DNA of 11,692 nucleotides from Chloroflexota bacterium (GCA_003577005.1 QEUW01000243.1:1-11692), one strand, 5' to 3'; positions 1-6,543 are shown, counted from the first letter of the stretch. Numbers and translations are program-made. The notes: generated by a model not told the origin, from the sequence alone.

Positions 1-933
1 ACCCCCAATGTACTGGCCGATGTGGGCGCGTTTGGCGGTCTCTTTGCCCTCACCGATCTGCCGCCGCAACCGGTACTCGTGGCCTCCACCGATAGCGTGG
101 GCACCAAGGTCAAGCTGGCGGCGGAACTGGGACGGTGGCGCGGCATTGGGCACGACATCGTCAATCACTGTGTCAACGACATTCTCGTCCAGAACGCCCG
201 TCCGCTCTTTTTTCTCGATTACATCGCCACCAGTAAACTTGTGCCAGAAGTTGTCGCCGAGGTGGTAACCGGCGTGGCCGAGGCGTGTCAGGCTATTGGC
301 TGTGCCTTGCTGGGTGGTGAAACGGCCGAGATGCCAGGTGTCTATGCCGAAGGGGCATTCGACCTGGCCGGCACGGTCGTGGGCATCGTTGACCGCGGCG
401 AGTTGTTGCCCCGCTCTGAAGCGATGGAGGTGGGGGACGCACTCATTGGTCTACTAAGCAGTGGACCACATACCAACGGCTATTCACTGATTCGCCGTCT
501 GGTCGCCGGTCGCAGTCTGGCTGAATCACTCGCCAGAACCGACCAGACGCTGGCCGATGCGCTGCTGGCTCCGCACCGCTGTTATCTTGCTGAAATCGAA
601 CAACTGCATCGGGCTGCGATCCCCTTTCATGGGCTGGCGCATATCACCGGCGGCGGTATCATCGACAATCTGCCGCGCGTGCTGCCGTCCCATCTCGCCG
701 CACGGGTCGAAACCGCTGCCTGGAACCTGCCACCCCTCTTTGAACGTTTGGTGGCATGGGGAGAATTGGATCCCTCTACCGCGTTTCGTGTCTTCAACAT
801 GGGCATCGGCCTGGTGATCGTTGCACCCGCGGCCAGTGTGGCGGCCATCCGCGATCGACTCCCGGAGGCTGTAGTCATCGGCCAGTTGGTAGAGCGCGAG
901 CAGACACAGGCGCCAGTTCAGTTGGTTGGCTGA
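1..933 (+). CDS. purM: Phosphoribosylformylglycinamidine cyclo-ligase (AIR synthetase), 5' partial
   Basis: PurM closes the imidazole ring of 5-aminoimidazole ribonucleotide from FGAM with ATP, in the cytoplasm, during de novo purine synthesis. The reading frame is open from base 1, so the protein enters the window already in progress. By comparison with E. coli PurM about 35-40 N-terminal residues lie upstream. Family motifs run in order: the metal/ATP segment STDSVGTK, the HDIVNHCVNDILVQ stretch, FFLDYIAT, LLGGETAEMPG, SSGPHTNGYSL, LAHITGGGIIDNLPRVLP and the C-terminal FRVFNMGIGLVIV. Everything from the window edge to the TGA stop is intact and of normal length. In many bacteria purN follows directly; here purN is on the same strand but 1.77 kb downstream, beyond a palindromic element and two membrane-protein genes. 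An ATG at position 22 lies inside the conserved core and is not the start. Confidence 0.97.
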   Translation, partial: TPNVLADVGAFGGLFALTDLPPQPVLVASTDSVGTKVKLAAELGRWRGIGHDIVNHCVNDILVQNARPLFFLDYIATSKLVPEVVAEVVTGVAEACQAIGCALLGGETAEMPGVYAEGAFDLAGTVVGIVDRGELLPRSEAMEVGDALIGLLSSGPHTNGYSLIRRLVAGRSLAESLARTDQTLADALLAPHRCYLAEIEQLHRAAIPFHGLAHITGGGIIDNLPRVLPSHLAARVETAAWNLPPLFERLVAWGELDPSTAFRVFNMGIGLVIVAPAASVAAIRDRLPEAVVIGQLVEREQTQAPVQLVG

Positions 934-960
934 CCCGTACGGATTTTGCATAATCCACGC

Positions 961-1111
961 TATACTGCGTTCAGTTTGAAACCCGGATTTGCGCCAACCT
1001 TTCGCATTCCGGGAAAGGGCCAGCGAGCCTTCTCTGCGGAGAAGCATTGTGGCCCTTTCCCGGAATGCGGGTGTAAAGTAGAACTCCGGTTCTCATTCTG
1101 ATTTGAGTATA
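961..1111. repeat. 151-bp palindromic element with a perfect 20-bp stem
   Basis: Bases 1003-1022 and 1050-1069 are perfect reverse complements (20 bp, containing CATTCCGGGAAAGGG). Between them a second hairpin has a 6-bp stem, CTTCTC at 1029-1034 with GAGAAG at 1039-1044, closed by a TGCG loop. Outside the stem, the 42 bases on each side (961-1002 and 1070-1111) pair without gaps at 23 of 42 positions, and both ends read TATACT inward. The symmetry therefore covers about 151 bp with the same centre. There is no T-run after the stem, so it does not look like a standard intrinsic terminator. It lies 27 bp after the purM stop and 74 bp before the next gene. I read it as an old MITE-like or REP-like palindrome, perhaps a TA-targeting one given the TATA-type ends. 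The family is not identified. Confidence 0.75.
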
Positions 1112-1185
1112 GATTGTAGGATGCATGGTCACAGAGCCAGACAGCCGTCGCGCCTGTTGGGGGGGCGGCAAAGGAGTAGAAATAG

Positions 1186-1911
1186 ATGCGAGGGTTTGAA
1201 CTGCGTCCGGCTCCCGGCGCAGGGCTATCGCGCCCGGCAAACCGGCTCTTGATCGTCTTGGCGGCGGCGCTGTTGGTCGCACTCCTGACGCCGTGGGTGC
1301 TCCGCCCGCTGGTCGAACGGTGGACTACGCCTGCCGTAGCACCTGTTACCGACGAGGCATGGCCCGCCGCACCGCCTACTTACGCACCGCCCACCGTAGC
1401 CCTGCCAGCGGCAATCCTTCCTGCGCCGACGGCGACGCCGCTGCCGCCACCGGTCTGGCGCGAGTTGAGTTATTTGACGACCATCGAGTATACGGCAGCC
1501 AGCGTCGTCGAGGTCAATCGCAAAACCGCCGTGCCGTGGCTGGGCGAGATGACGACCAATCGCCTCCTGTTACGGGCCGTGGGCACGGTTCAGATGGGCG
1601 TCGATCTGAGCAAGGTGAAGGATGTCACCATCGACGGGACCACCATCCGTTTTGTGGCACCCATGCCGGTCGTGACGAGCGTGGAACTGCTGCCAGAGGA
1701 ATCGCAAATCTACGACCACCAGCAGGTCTTGTTCCTGTCGCAGTCGAGTGGGATCGAGAGCGAGGCGCTGGAAAAGGCGCGCCAGCAGTTGCGCCAGGAG
1801 ATTGGCGGCAACGAGAGCATGAACAAGCTGGCGCAGGAGTTCGCCCGTTTGCAACTCACCGAATTTTTGCGCAAAGCCGGATTTACGGCTGTGGAGATTA
1901 CGTTTGAGTAG
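1186..1911 (+). CDS. DUF4230-type single-pass membrane protein (first of two)
   Basis: This is a 241-aa protein of unknown function. It has a short basic N-terminus, one transmembrane segment at about residues 20-40, a proline/alanine/threonine-rich linker at about 49-89, and a C-terminal domain from about 93 to the end. That domain has the look of DUF4230: an SYLTTIEYT opening, GTVQMGVDLSKV near residues 133-144, a buried strand ending in PMPVV, then a helical C-terminus rich in E, Q and K. The soluble domain probably sits outside the membrane. The start is supported by AAAGGAG at 1170-1176, nine bases upstream. The next gene begins 17 bp after its stop and encodes a paralogue, so the two are very likely cotranscribed. 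No catalytic motif is visible. The DUF assignment is from remembered family character, not a search. Confidence 0.8.
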   Translation: MRGFELRPAPGAGLSRPANRLLIVLAAALLVALLTPWVLRPLVERWTTPAVAPVTDEAWPAAPPTYAPPTVALPAAILPAPTATPLPPPVWRELSYLTTIEYTAASVVEVNRKTAVPWLGEMTTNRLLLRAVGTVQMGVDLSKVKDVTIDGTTIRFVAPMPVVTSVELLPEESQIYDHQQVLFLSQSSGIESEALEKARQQLRQEIGGNESMNKLAQEFARLQLTEFLRKAGFTAVEITFE

Positions 1912-1928
1912 GGAAGGACAGGCTGACC

Positions 1929-2690
1929 ATGGGCCAGACAGCTTATGATATGGCGCAAGCAGTCATGCGCCGGCCAGACAACCAGTTAGGGCAACCGCTT
2001 GAACCACAGGCAGTAGCCATGCCACGCCGGTCGGTGGCCGGGGCGATCTTCCGTTTCTTGGGCTGGATGTTGTTGATGAGCTTCGCCATTGCGGCCGCGG
2101 TCGCGGTCACCAGCGTCTGGCTGGTGAGCGATGCCGCCCGCGACCTCTTTTCCCTAGACACGAATGTCCGGATCGTCACTGGGCAGGCCGTAATCGACTC
2201 GATCCGGCAGGTCAACAAACAAGTCTTTCTTGAACACTACAATACCGTGGATATCGACTACAGCGAAGCGCCCGAAGGCTGGTTGGGTTATCTGCCGGTG
2301 CGCCAGTCGTTTGTGGTCTTGCTCAAAGGCCGCGTCCCCGCCGGGTTTGATTTGAGCCAGTTGCGTACAGAAGATGTGTGGGTGAGCCGTGATGGCCGGC
2401 GTGTCCAGCTGGTGTTGCCGCCGCCGGTGCTCTTTGCCGAGAATGTGAGCATCGACGTGGAGAACAGCCGGGTGTTGACCCTCAGCGACAGTTGCCCTTC
2501 GTTCCTCTGCCAGGACAAACTGGTGGCGTTCAAGGACCAGATGGGTCCGCAGGGCCGCGATCTGCTCATGGAAGCGTCGCTGCGCAGCGGGATCATGGGC
2601 CAGGTCGCCAATGAGGGCCAGCGCTACTACGAGCAGTTCCTCAAGTCGCTTGGCTTTGAGGAAGTGCGCGTCCTAATCCGCCAGGAGTGA
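1929..2690 (+). CDS. DUF4230-type single-pass membrane protein (second of two)
   Basis: This 253-aa protein looks like a diverged paralogue of the preceding gene product. It has a longer N-terminal tail (about 1-39, with two arginine-rich patches), one strong transmembrane segment at about 42-66, and a soluble domain to the end. The shared core is visible as GRVPAGFDLSQL (about 134-145, matching GTVQMGVDLSKV upstream), a strand ending LPPPV, and a C-terminal helix plus FLKSLGFEEVRVLI, matching FLRKAGFTAVEITF. It lacks the proline-rich linker of its neighbour and has a Cys pair at residues 189 and 194 (SCPSFLC) that the other lacks. AAGGA at 1914-1918 lies 10 bases before the ATG. purN starts 16 bp after its stop, which suggests one transcription unit. 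Function unknown; a membrane-anchored pair or heteromer is an inference. Confidence 0.75.
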   Translation: MGQTAYDMAQAVMRRPDNQLGQPLEPQAVAMPRRSVAGAIFRFLGWMLLMSFAIAAAVAVTSVWLVSDAARDLFSLDTNVRIVTGQAVIDSIRQVNKQVFLEHYNTVDIDYSEAPEGWLGYLPVRQSFVVLLKGRVPAGFDLSQLRTEDVWVSRDGRRVQLVLPPPVLFAENVSIDVENSRVLTLSDSCPSFLCQDKLVAFKDQMGPQGRDLLMEASLRSGIMGQVANEGQRYYEQFLKSLGFEEVRVLIRQE

Positions 2691-2706
2691 GCACCGATCA
2701 ATCGTT

Positions 2707-3306
2707 ATGACCGCCAAACTCGCCGTTCTCATCTCCGGCAGCGGTAGCAATCTCCAGGCGCTCATCGACGCCATCCGGCTGCGGGCGCTCGATGCACAGA
2801 TCGTTGTAGTCGTCTCCAACCGGAAAGACGCATTAGGGCTGCAACGGGCCGAAAAAGCGGGCATCCCTACCCGCTACCATCCCCTCAAACCCTACCGCGA
2901 CGCCGGCAAGTCCCGCACCGAATACGACGCCGACCTGGCGCGCCTGCTCCAGGAATATCGGCCCGACTGGGTGGTGCTCGCCGGCTGGATGCACATCTTT
3001 AGCGACGCCTTTATCCGCCACTTTCCCCACCGTATTGTCAACCTCCACCCGGCGCTGCCCGGCCAGTTCCCCGGCGCACACGCCATCGAAGATGCGCTGG
3101 CCGCCTTCCAGCGTGGCGAAATCAAAAAGACCGGCGTGATGGTTCACCTCGTGCCCGACGAAGCGGTGGACAGCGGTCCAGTCATTGCCAGCGAATCCGT
3201 ACCCATCTATCCCCATGATACGCTCGAAACCCTGAACCAGCGCATCCACCAGACCGAGCACATCCTCCTGGTGCAGGCACTGCGCCGGCTGATCGAGGGA
3301 GATTAG
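2707..3306 (+). CDS. purN: Phosphoribosylglycinamide formyltransferase (GAR transformylase)
   Basis: PurN transfers a formyl group from 10-formyltetrahydrofolate to glycinamide ribonucleotide, the third step of de novo purine synthesis. At 199 aa it has the usual length. The N-terminal phosphate-binding loop is LISGSGSNLQAL (residues 8-19). The catalytic triad is present: Asn112 and His114 in NLHPALPGQFPG and Asp155 in VDSGPVI, equivalent to N106, H108 and D144 of E. coli. KKTGVMVHLV at 140-149 is also typical. The loop usually read as AGFMRILS is AGWMHIFS here (92-99), a mild variant. There is no good ribosome-binding site in the 16 bp after the upstream stop; AGGAG at 2683-2687 is about 19 bases away, so translational coupling is possible. 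It faces the oxidase gene tail to tail. Confidence 0.97.
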   Translation: MTAKLAVLISGSGSNLQALIDAIRLRALDAQIVVVVSNRKDALGLQRAEKAGIPTRYHPLKPYRDAGKSRTEYDADLARLLQEYRPDWVVLAGWMHIFSDAFIRHFPHRIVNLHPALPGQFPGAHAIEDALAAFQRGEIKKTGVMVHLVPDEAVDSGPVIASESVPIYPHDTLETLNQRIHQTEHILLVQALRRLIEGD

Positions 3307-3313
3307 TAACGAG

Positions 3314-3342
3314 CGTCATCGCCGGTCGCCCGGGCGATGGCG
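3314..3342. terminator. GC-rich hairpin after purN, possible terminator
   Basis: Starting 8 bp after the purN stop, CATCGCC (3317-3323) pairs with GGCGATG (3333-3339). One G-T pair and two further G-C pairs extend the stem to ten pairs. The loop is nine bases, and only a short GTTTC follows, so this is at best a weak intrinsic terminator. Confidence 0.4.
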
Positions 3343-3377
3343 GCTGTTTCATAAGTCTTCGGCGGGCAGCGAGCTAT

Positions 3378-3489
3378 CAACGGATTCGGGGAACGGATTG
3401 AGCGGATTGCGTCTGTCTTCAAGCGTGTTCATTCTATGCCGTGGATCGGGTTGTGTTCAATCCGTTCAATTTGCTCTCAAAATCCGCTG
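3378..3489. repeat. Inverted arrays of CGGATT words between convergent genes
   Basis: CGGATT occurs at 3381-3386, 3394-3399 and 3403-3408. Its reverse complement AATCCG occurs at 3459-3464 and 3481-3486. The best single pairing is GAACGGATTGA (3391-3401) with TCAATCCGTTC (3457-3467). The right side ends directly against the stop codon of the oxidase gene (3490-3492). The about 50 bp between the two sides shows no structure. As RNA from either strand it would fold into an imperfect long hairpin, so it could serve both convergent transcripts. Confidence 0.6.
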
Positions 3490-4443
3490 TCAATTCACCT
3501 GACTCTGCACCAACGCCGCCACCTCAGCGGCACAACCCCATGAGAGTGTGTGGCCCAGCGCAGCGTGTCCATAGTTGTGGACCACGCTGATCCCCTGGCC
3601 CAGCCGCTCCACCTCTAGCCGCACCGCCCGTCGGCCAGGGCGCAACCCCACCCGATGCTCGATGATGTCCGGTTCCGCAAGTACCGGATAGAAGCGGGCA
3701 CAGCGAGTAAGAATCCCTGCGGCGATCTCCTCGTCGATCTGGATGCGCGCATCACCATAATGATAGGTGCCGCCGAGCAGACAATCCTGGCTGCGCGGGA
3801 TGATGTAGGTGACCTCGTTGTGCGACTCGGCCGAGAGCATCTCCCCTGGCAAACTGGGCGGCTTGCGGATACGGATCACCTGGCCGCGAATGGGGAACAG
3901 ATCGTCGCCGGTGAGCATGTGCGCGCCTAACCCCGTGCAATTGACGACCAACCGGTGCGCCCCCGCCAGTTCTGCCAGCGAGCGGATGTCGGCCTGGACA
4001 AGCTGGCCCCCCAGTATATGAACCTGTTGGAAGAGCCACGGCATGTAGACCGGCACATCGATCTGCGGCACAGTGATGCCAAAGCCGCTCCACGGCGCTG
4101 GAAAACGACCGGGCGGCACAGCCTCGGTGTGGAGGAGCGGCCCCAGGTCTGGCACACCGAGCGGCTCTGTGCTCAACTCATAGAGCAAATTAAAACGGAC
4201 ACCGCTGCCGGGCGTTTCAGCCAGTTTGGTAAAGGCAGCTAGACTCTCCAGCGCCCACCGGCGCATCCGCTCCCCGCCCAAGAGCGCGCCCGGCGCCCAG
4301 TAAGCTGCCGCCACATCCGACGTGGTGTGGGGCGGTGTCTCTCGTGCATAGATGGTGACAGAAAAACCCTGTTCGAGCAGGCGGACGGCGCTGGTCAGGC
4401 CGATCACACCGCTGCCGATGATGGCGATTGGCTTGTTGTTCAT
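3490..4443 (-). CDS. FAD-dependent D-amino-acid oxidase family protein
   Basis: Members oxidise D-amino acids to imino acids with FAD and oxygen, giving H2O2 and then a 2-oxo acid and ammonia. From the ATG at 4443 the protein has 317 aa. The FAD dinucleotide fold opens with IAIIGSGVIGLTSA (GxGxxG at 10-15), then TSDVAAAYWAPG, NCTGLGA, PIRGQVIRI, TYIIPRS, GLRPGRRAVRLE (substrate-carboxylate Arg candidate R268) and the C-terminal VVHNYGHAALGHTLSWGCA (287-305), which fits the PROSITE DAO signature, with AA in place of the common GG. Four residues before the conserved Tyr of TYIIP there is Asn, where the pig enzyme, as I recall, has its second active-site Tyr, so substrate range may differ. An in-frame ATG at 4467 would add eight residues; 4443 is preferred because the FAD motif then sits at the usual distance. 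It lies downstream of the LamG gene on the same strand. Confidence 0.85.
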   Translation of the reverse strand: MNNKPIAIIGSGVIGLTSAVRLLEQGFSVTIYARETPPHTTSDVAAAYWAPGALLGGERMRRWALESLAAFTKLAETPGSGVRFNLLYELSTEPLGVPDLGPLLHTEAVPPGRFPAPWSGFGITVPQIDVPVYMPWLFQQVHILGGQLVQADIRSLAELAGAHRLVVNCTGLGAHMLTGDDLFPIRGQVIRIRKPPSLPGEMLSAESHNEVTYIIPRSQDCLLGGTYHYGDARIQIDEEIAAGILTRCARFYPVLAEPDIIEHRVGLRPGRRAVRLEVERLGQGISVVHNYGHAALGHTLSWGCAAEVAALVQSQVN

Positions 4444-4497
4444 CTTGCTTATGGTATGAGGCAGCATCTGTATGGCAAAGACGTTGAGCGGAAAGCC

Positions 4498-5358
4498 TTA
4501 CTGATACAACTCGGCCACGCCTCGTTCGAGCCCGTAGAGCAGGGCGATCTCCTCCGCCGTCAAGGCGCGGTTGAAGAAGGCAATGTCGTCGAACAGGCCC
4601 ACAAAATGTCCGGTTCCCAGGCGGATCGTAGCCTGGGTGGCATCCCACGTGAACGGCTCGCGGATAACGCCGGTTGCGCCCTGGTAGGCGGCGTTGAAAT
4701 AGAGACGTGCTCTGCCGTTCTGGGTATTGTTCAGACCGTCCCAGATGATTGCGACATGGGTCCAGCGGTCTTTGGCAAAGGGAGGCTCCTCGACTTTCAA
4801 CAAGCGCCAGAAGAACTCCTGGCTTTCGGCGCGCCGGTTCTTGACATCCCACACCTGGCGGTTGCCAAAGACACCCAACCGAAAATCCGAGGGCGTGTCA
4901 TTCTTGGTAAAATCGACCCAGATACAGTCGTCGCTAAAGTTTTTGTCGGTCAATTGCAGCGGGTCGCAGTACTGGCCGGGGATCTCCGCCGGGTCAAGAT
5001 TCATCCAAAAGGAGGCCGTGCCGTGGAAGGCTGCGGCTGAGTAGGCGACGTTGTTCTCTGCTTTGTAGACGACGACATGGCTATTCTCCTGCGTGAACTG
5101 GAGAGCGTCGCCGTATCGGCCCGCGCCGGGTGCAAGCGACAACGCGGGGTTCCCCAGCCCGGGAGTAAGCTCGATGATCTCCTGGCCGTTTTCAATTATG
5201 GCACTGTAGATCTGTTTGTCTCCCCGTGCAAAATCGGCCTCTGGACCATGGTCAAACGAGGCATGGAAGGTCAGGGCTTGGGCCAACCCGGTGTGGAGCG
5301 CTGCGGAGGTGGCCCGTGTGTGCCGGGTGTCGGACTGATGGTTGCGCTGGCGAGTCAT
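4498..5358 (-). CDS. LamG-like jelly-roll (concanavalin A-like) domain protein
   Basis: This is a 286-aa protein with one LamG/Laminin_G_3-type beta-sandwich. The visible marks are an opening ALTFHASFDHG near 28-38, GRYGDALQF at 80-88, ASFWMNLDP at 115-123, DRWTHVAIIWDG at 197-208, ARLYFNAAYQG at 217-227 and the closing GLFDDIAFFNRALTAEEIAL at 254-273. These domains usually bind carbohydrate or protein ligands; no hydrolase catalytic motif is visible. There is no signal peptide or membrane segment: the N-terminus is hydrophilic (MTRQRNHQSDTRHT). The product therefore appears cytoplasmic or exported by another route, which is unusual for this fold. A strong AAGGAGG (complement of 5368-5374) lies nine bases before the ATG. 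The oxidase gene follows after about 54 bp (30 bp if its longer start is used). Confidence 0.8.
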   Translation of the reverse strand: MTRQRNHQSDTRHTRATSAALHTGLAQALTFHASFDHGPEADFARGDKQIYSAIIENGQEIIELTPGLGNPALSLAPGAGRYGDALQFTQENSHVVVYKAENNVAYSAAAFHGTASFWMNLDPAEIPGQYCDPLQLTDKNFSDDCIWVDFTKNDTPSDFRLGVFGNRQVWDVKNRRAESQEFFWRLLKVEEPPFAKDRWTHVAIIWDGLNNTQNGRARLYFNAAYQGATGVIREPFTWDATQATIRLGTGHFVGLFDDIAFFNRALTAEEIALLYGLERGVAELYQ

Positions 5359-5367
5359 GTTTGTCTT

Positions 5368-5374
5368 CCTCCTT
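5368..5374 (-). promoter_or_regulatory. Strong Shine-Dalgarno for the LamG gene
   Basis: The minus strand reads AAGGAGG here, nine bases before the ATG at 5358. It is the best ribosome-binding site in this operon and fixes the start of a protein that has no signal peptide. Confidence 0.75.
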
Positions 5375-5394
5375 GGTGAACAACCGTATTTAGC

Positions 5395-5613
5395 TTATAC
5401 CCGCGGCCACTCCTGCACCATGAGCGGCAACTCGCTGCCTTGCAATGTCTCCCAATATTTGATTTCGCGCTTCCCCTGCGTCCAGCGGTAGCGATACCAG
5501 ACGTTGTTGACCTCATCTTGCACGAGCAGCGAATCGTCCAGCGTATCGCGATAGATGACCCCGTCGAAGTGCTCGGCTAGCATAGCTAGCGTGGCAAAAG
5601 TTTTGATTGGCAT
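5395..5613 (-). CDS. Small uncharacterised protein, 72 aa
   Basis: I do not recognise this protein. From the ATG at 5613 it starts MPIKTFATLAML, with a predicted helix, then alternating hydrophobic/charged strands rich in Trp and Tyr (NVWYRYRWTQGKREIKYWE). It has no membrane segment, signal or zinc motif, and suggests a small soluble alpha/beta domain. An in-frame TTG at 5697 would extend it by 28 residues, but that extension lies mostly within the inserted palindromic element, so the shorter form is preferred. An AGAACAAGAGA stretch just upstream is a modest ribosome-binding site. With the insertion removed, the GNAT stop would lie 10 bases before this ATG, so the two genes were probably once tightly coupled. 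The LamG gene begins 36 bp after its stop. Confidence 0.6.
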   Translation of the reverse strand: MPIKTFATLAMLAEHFDGVIYRDTLDDSLLVQDEVNNVWYRYRWTQGKREIKYWETLQGSELPLMVQEWPRV

Positions 5614-5627
5614 TCTCTTGTTCTCAT

Positions 5628-5711
5628 TAGAAGTTACGCAGTTGGATTCGTTCTCCAGAGGTGCAACGCACTTTTCAAGTGCATCGCACCTGAGCAACTG
5701 CGTAACTCCTA
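5628..5711. mobile_element. 84-bp MITE-like element with 17-bp TIRs and 5-bp target duplication
   Basis: The ends are 17-bp terminal inverted repeats: TAGAAGTTACGCAGTTG at 5628-5644 and, as the complement of 5695-5711, TAGGAGTTACGCAGTTG (one mismatch). CTCAT flanks it directly on both sides (5623-5627 and 5712-5716), as expected for a 5-bp target-site duplication. Inside, a nested hairpin at 5659-5691 pairs AGGTGC with GCACCT and GCACTT with AAGTGC around a TTC loop. It encodes no protein, so it would need a transposase supplied from elsewhere. I did not assign an IS family. It separates the GNAT gene from the 72-aa gene. The right-hand CTCAT contains the GNAT stop codon, so the duplication kept that reading frame intact. 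Confidence 0.8.
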
Positions 5712-5712
5712 C

Positions 5713-6525
5713 TCATAATGGTGGCTTGTATTCGGTGATTTCGCCGAACACCTCAAAGCCTACTCTCTTATAGATGCCCACACCCGCCGCTGCGGCTTGT
5801 AAAATCGCCGTCGTATAGCCAGCTGTCCGCGCATCGAGCAAAGGCCATACGGTCAGCGCACTGCCAAACCCGCGCCGGCGATAGGTTGCTACGGTCGAGA
5901 CGCTGTACAGCCCGACCACGCCGCCACCGACGGTCAACTCGACGGTGCCGACTGGCACAGCATCGAGATAACCGACATAGAACCAGAGCGGCGACTCCGC
6001 CGAAAGCAGCAGCGGTGCAGCCAGTTCGTAAAAACGCACCACGTTTGTATCCGGCGGCGTCCACAGGGCGGCGACAAGATTGGCGAAGTCGTGCAACTGG
6101 GCAAGGGTGCGCACCCGCTCGATCCGCAGACCTTGGGGGGAGAGATCCACCTCGGCCAACTGCGCCAGGTCGGCGGCCATAGCCAACTCGGTCTCGGCAC
6201 GCACCAGACCGGCTGCCAGAAGAAGGTCGCCCAGATCGGCAGGCTGATCCGCCGGCCCTGTCCACCAAGAGAAGGGCCGGTTGGCATTGGCGAAATAGTG
6301 GATCGCCCGGTGTATCTGGGCCGGCGCCGTGTCACGGTCGAGCCGGGTGTGACAGATGAGATTGAAGGTGTCACAGGCCAGCCCCGAATCGGCAAGCACG
6401 AGGCCAGACTCCTCGATCACCGCCATGCCGGCAGTCTGACGCTGCACCCAGGTGGCATGGGTGACGAGATTTTCGTCGGCTGCCTCGGCCAGGTTGGGGA
6501 GCATGGCAGTAGATTGGATGGTCAT
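5713..6525 (-). CDS. GNAT-family N-acetyltransferase
   Basis: GNAT enzymes move an acetyl group from acetyl-CoA to an amine; the substrate here is unknown. At 270 aa it is about twice a single GNAT domain. The C-terminal half (about 133-270) carries the acetyl-CoA pyrophosphate loop RRRGFG (216-221, R/QxxGxG/A), preceded by GVVGLYSVSTVATYR and followed by YKRVGFEVFGEITEY, the usual last strands. The N-terminal half (PFSWWTGPADQP, LLAAGL, ELAMAADL) looks like a degenerate GNAT fold, so this is probably a tandem-GNAT protein with one active site. The start at 6525 has no clear ribosome-binding site; an ATG at 6504 is an alternative. It ends with TGA inside a target duplication, beside the mobile element. 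Upstream lies the DHDPS-like gene, separated by 115 bp of inverted repeats. Confidence 0.85.
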   Translation of the reverse strand: MTIQSTAMLPNLAEAADENLVTHATWVQRQTAGMAVIEESGLVLADSGLACDTFNLICHTRLDRDTAPAQIHRAIHYFANANRPFSWWTGPADQPADLGDLLLAAGLVRAETELAMAADLAQLAEVDLSPQGLRIERVRTLAQLHDFANLVAALWTPPDTNVVRFYELAAPLLLSAESPLWFYVGYLDAVPVGTVELTVGGGVVGLYSVSTVATYRRRGFGSALTVWPLLDARTAGYTTAILQAAAAGVGIYKRVGFEVFGEITEYKPPL

Positions 6526-6543
6526 CGTTTTGCCCAGCGGTTT

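Noticed and set aside
1..60. Missing N-terminus of PurM as a truncated gene
   Set aside because: The frame is open at base 1 and the first residues already align with the family, so the window edge explains it.
1050..1090. Intrinsic terminator of purM
   Set aside because: The stem is 20 bp with a 27-bp insert and is followed by GGTGTAAAG rather than a T-run.
1293..1907. 204-codon plus-strand frame inside the first DUF4230 gene
   Set aside because: It is an alternative frame of a gene that has a good ribosome-binding site, a membrane segment and a paralogue next door.
4217..4852. 211-codon minus-strand frame overlapping the LamG-oxidase junction
   Set aside because: It is an out-of-frame reading of both real genes, Arg-rich, with no motif.
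4327..5040. 237-codon plus-strand frame across the oxidase and LamG genes
   Set aside because: It overlaps two genes with clear family motifs on the other strand and spans their junction; no domain is visible.
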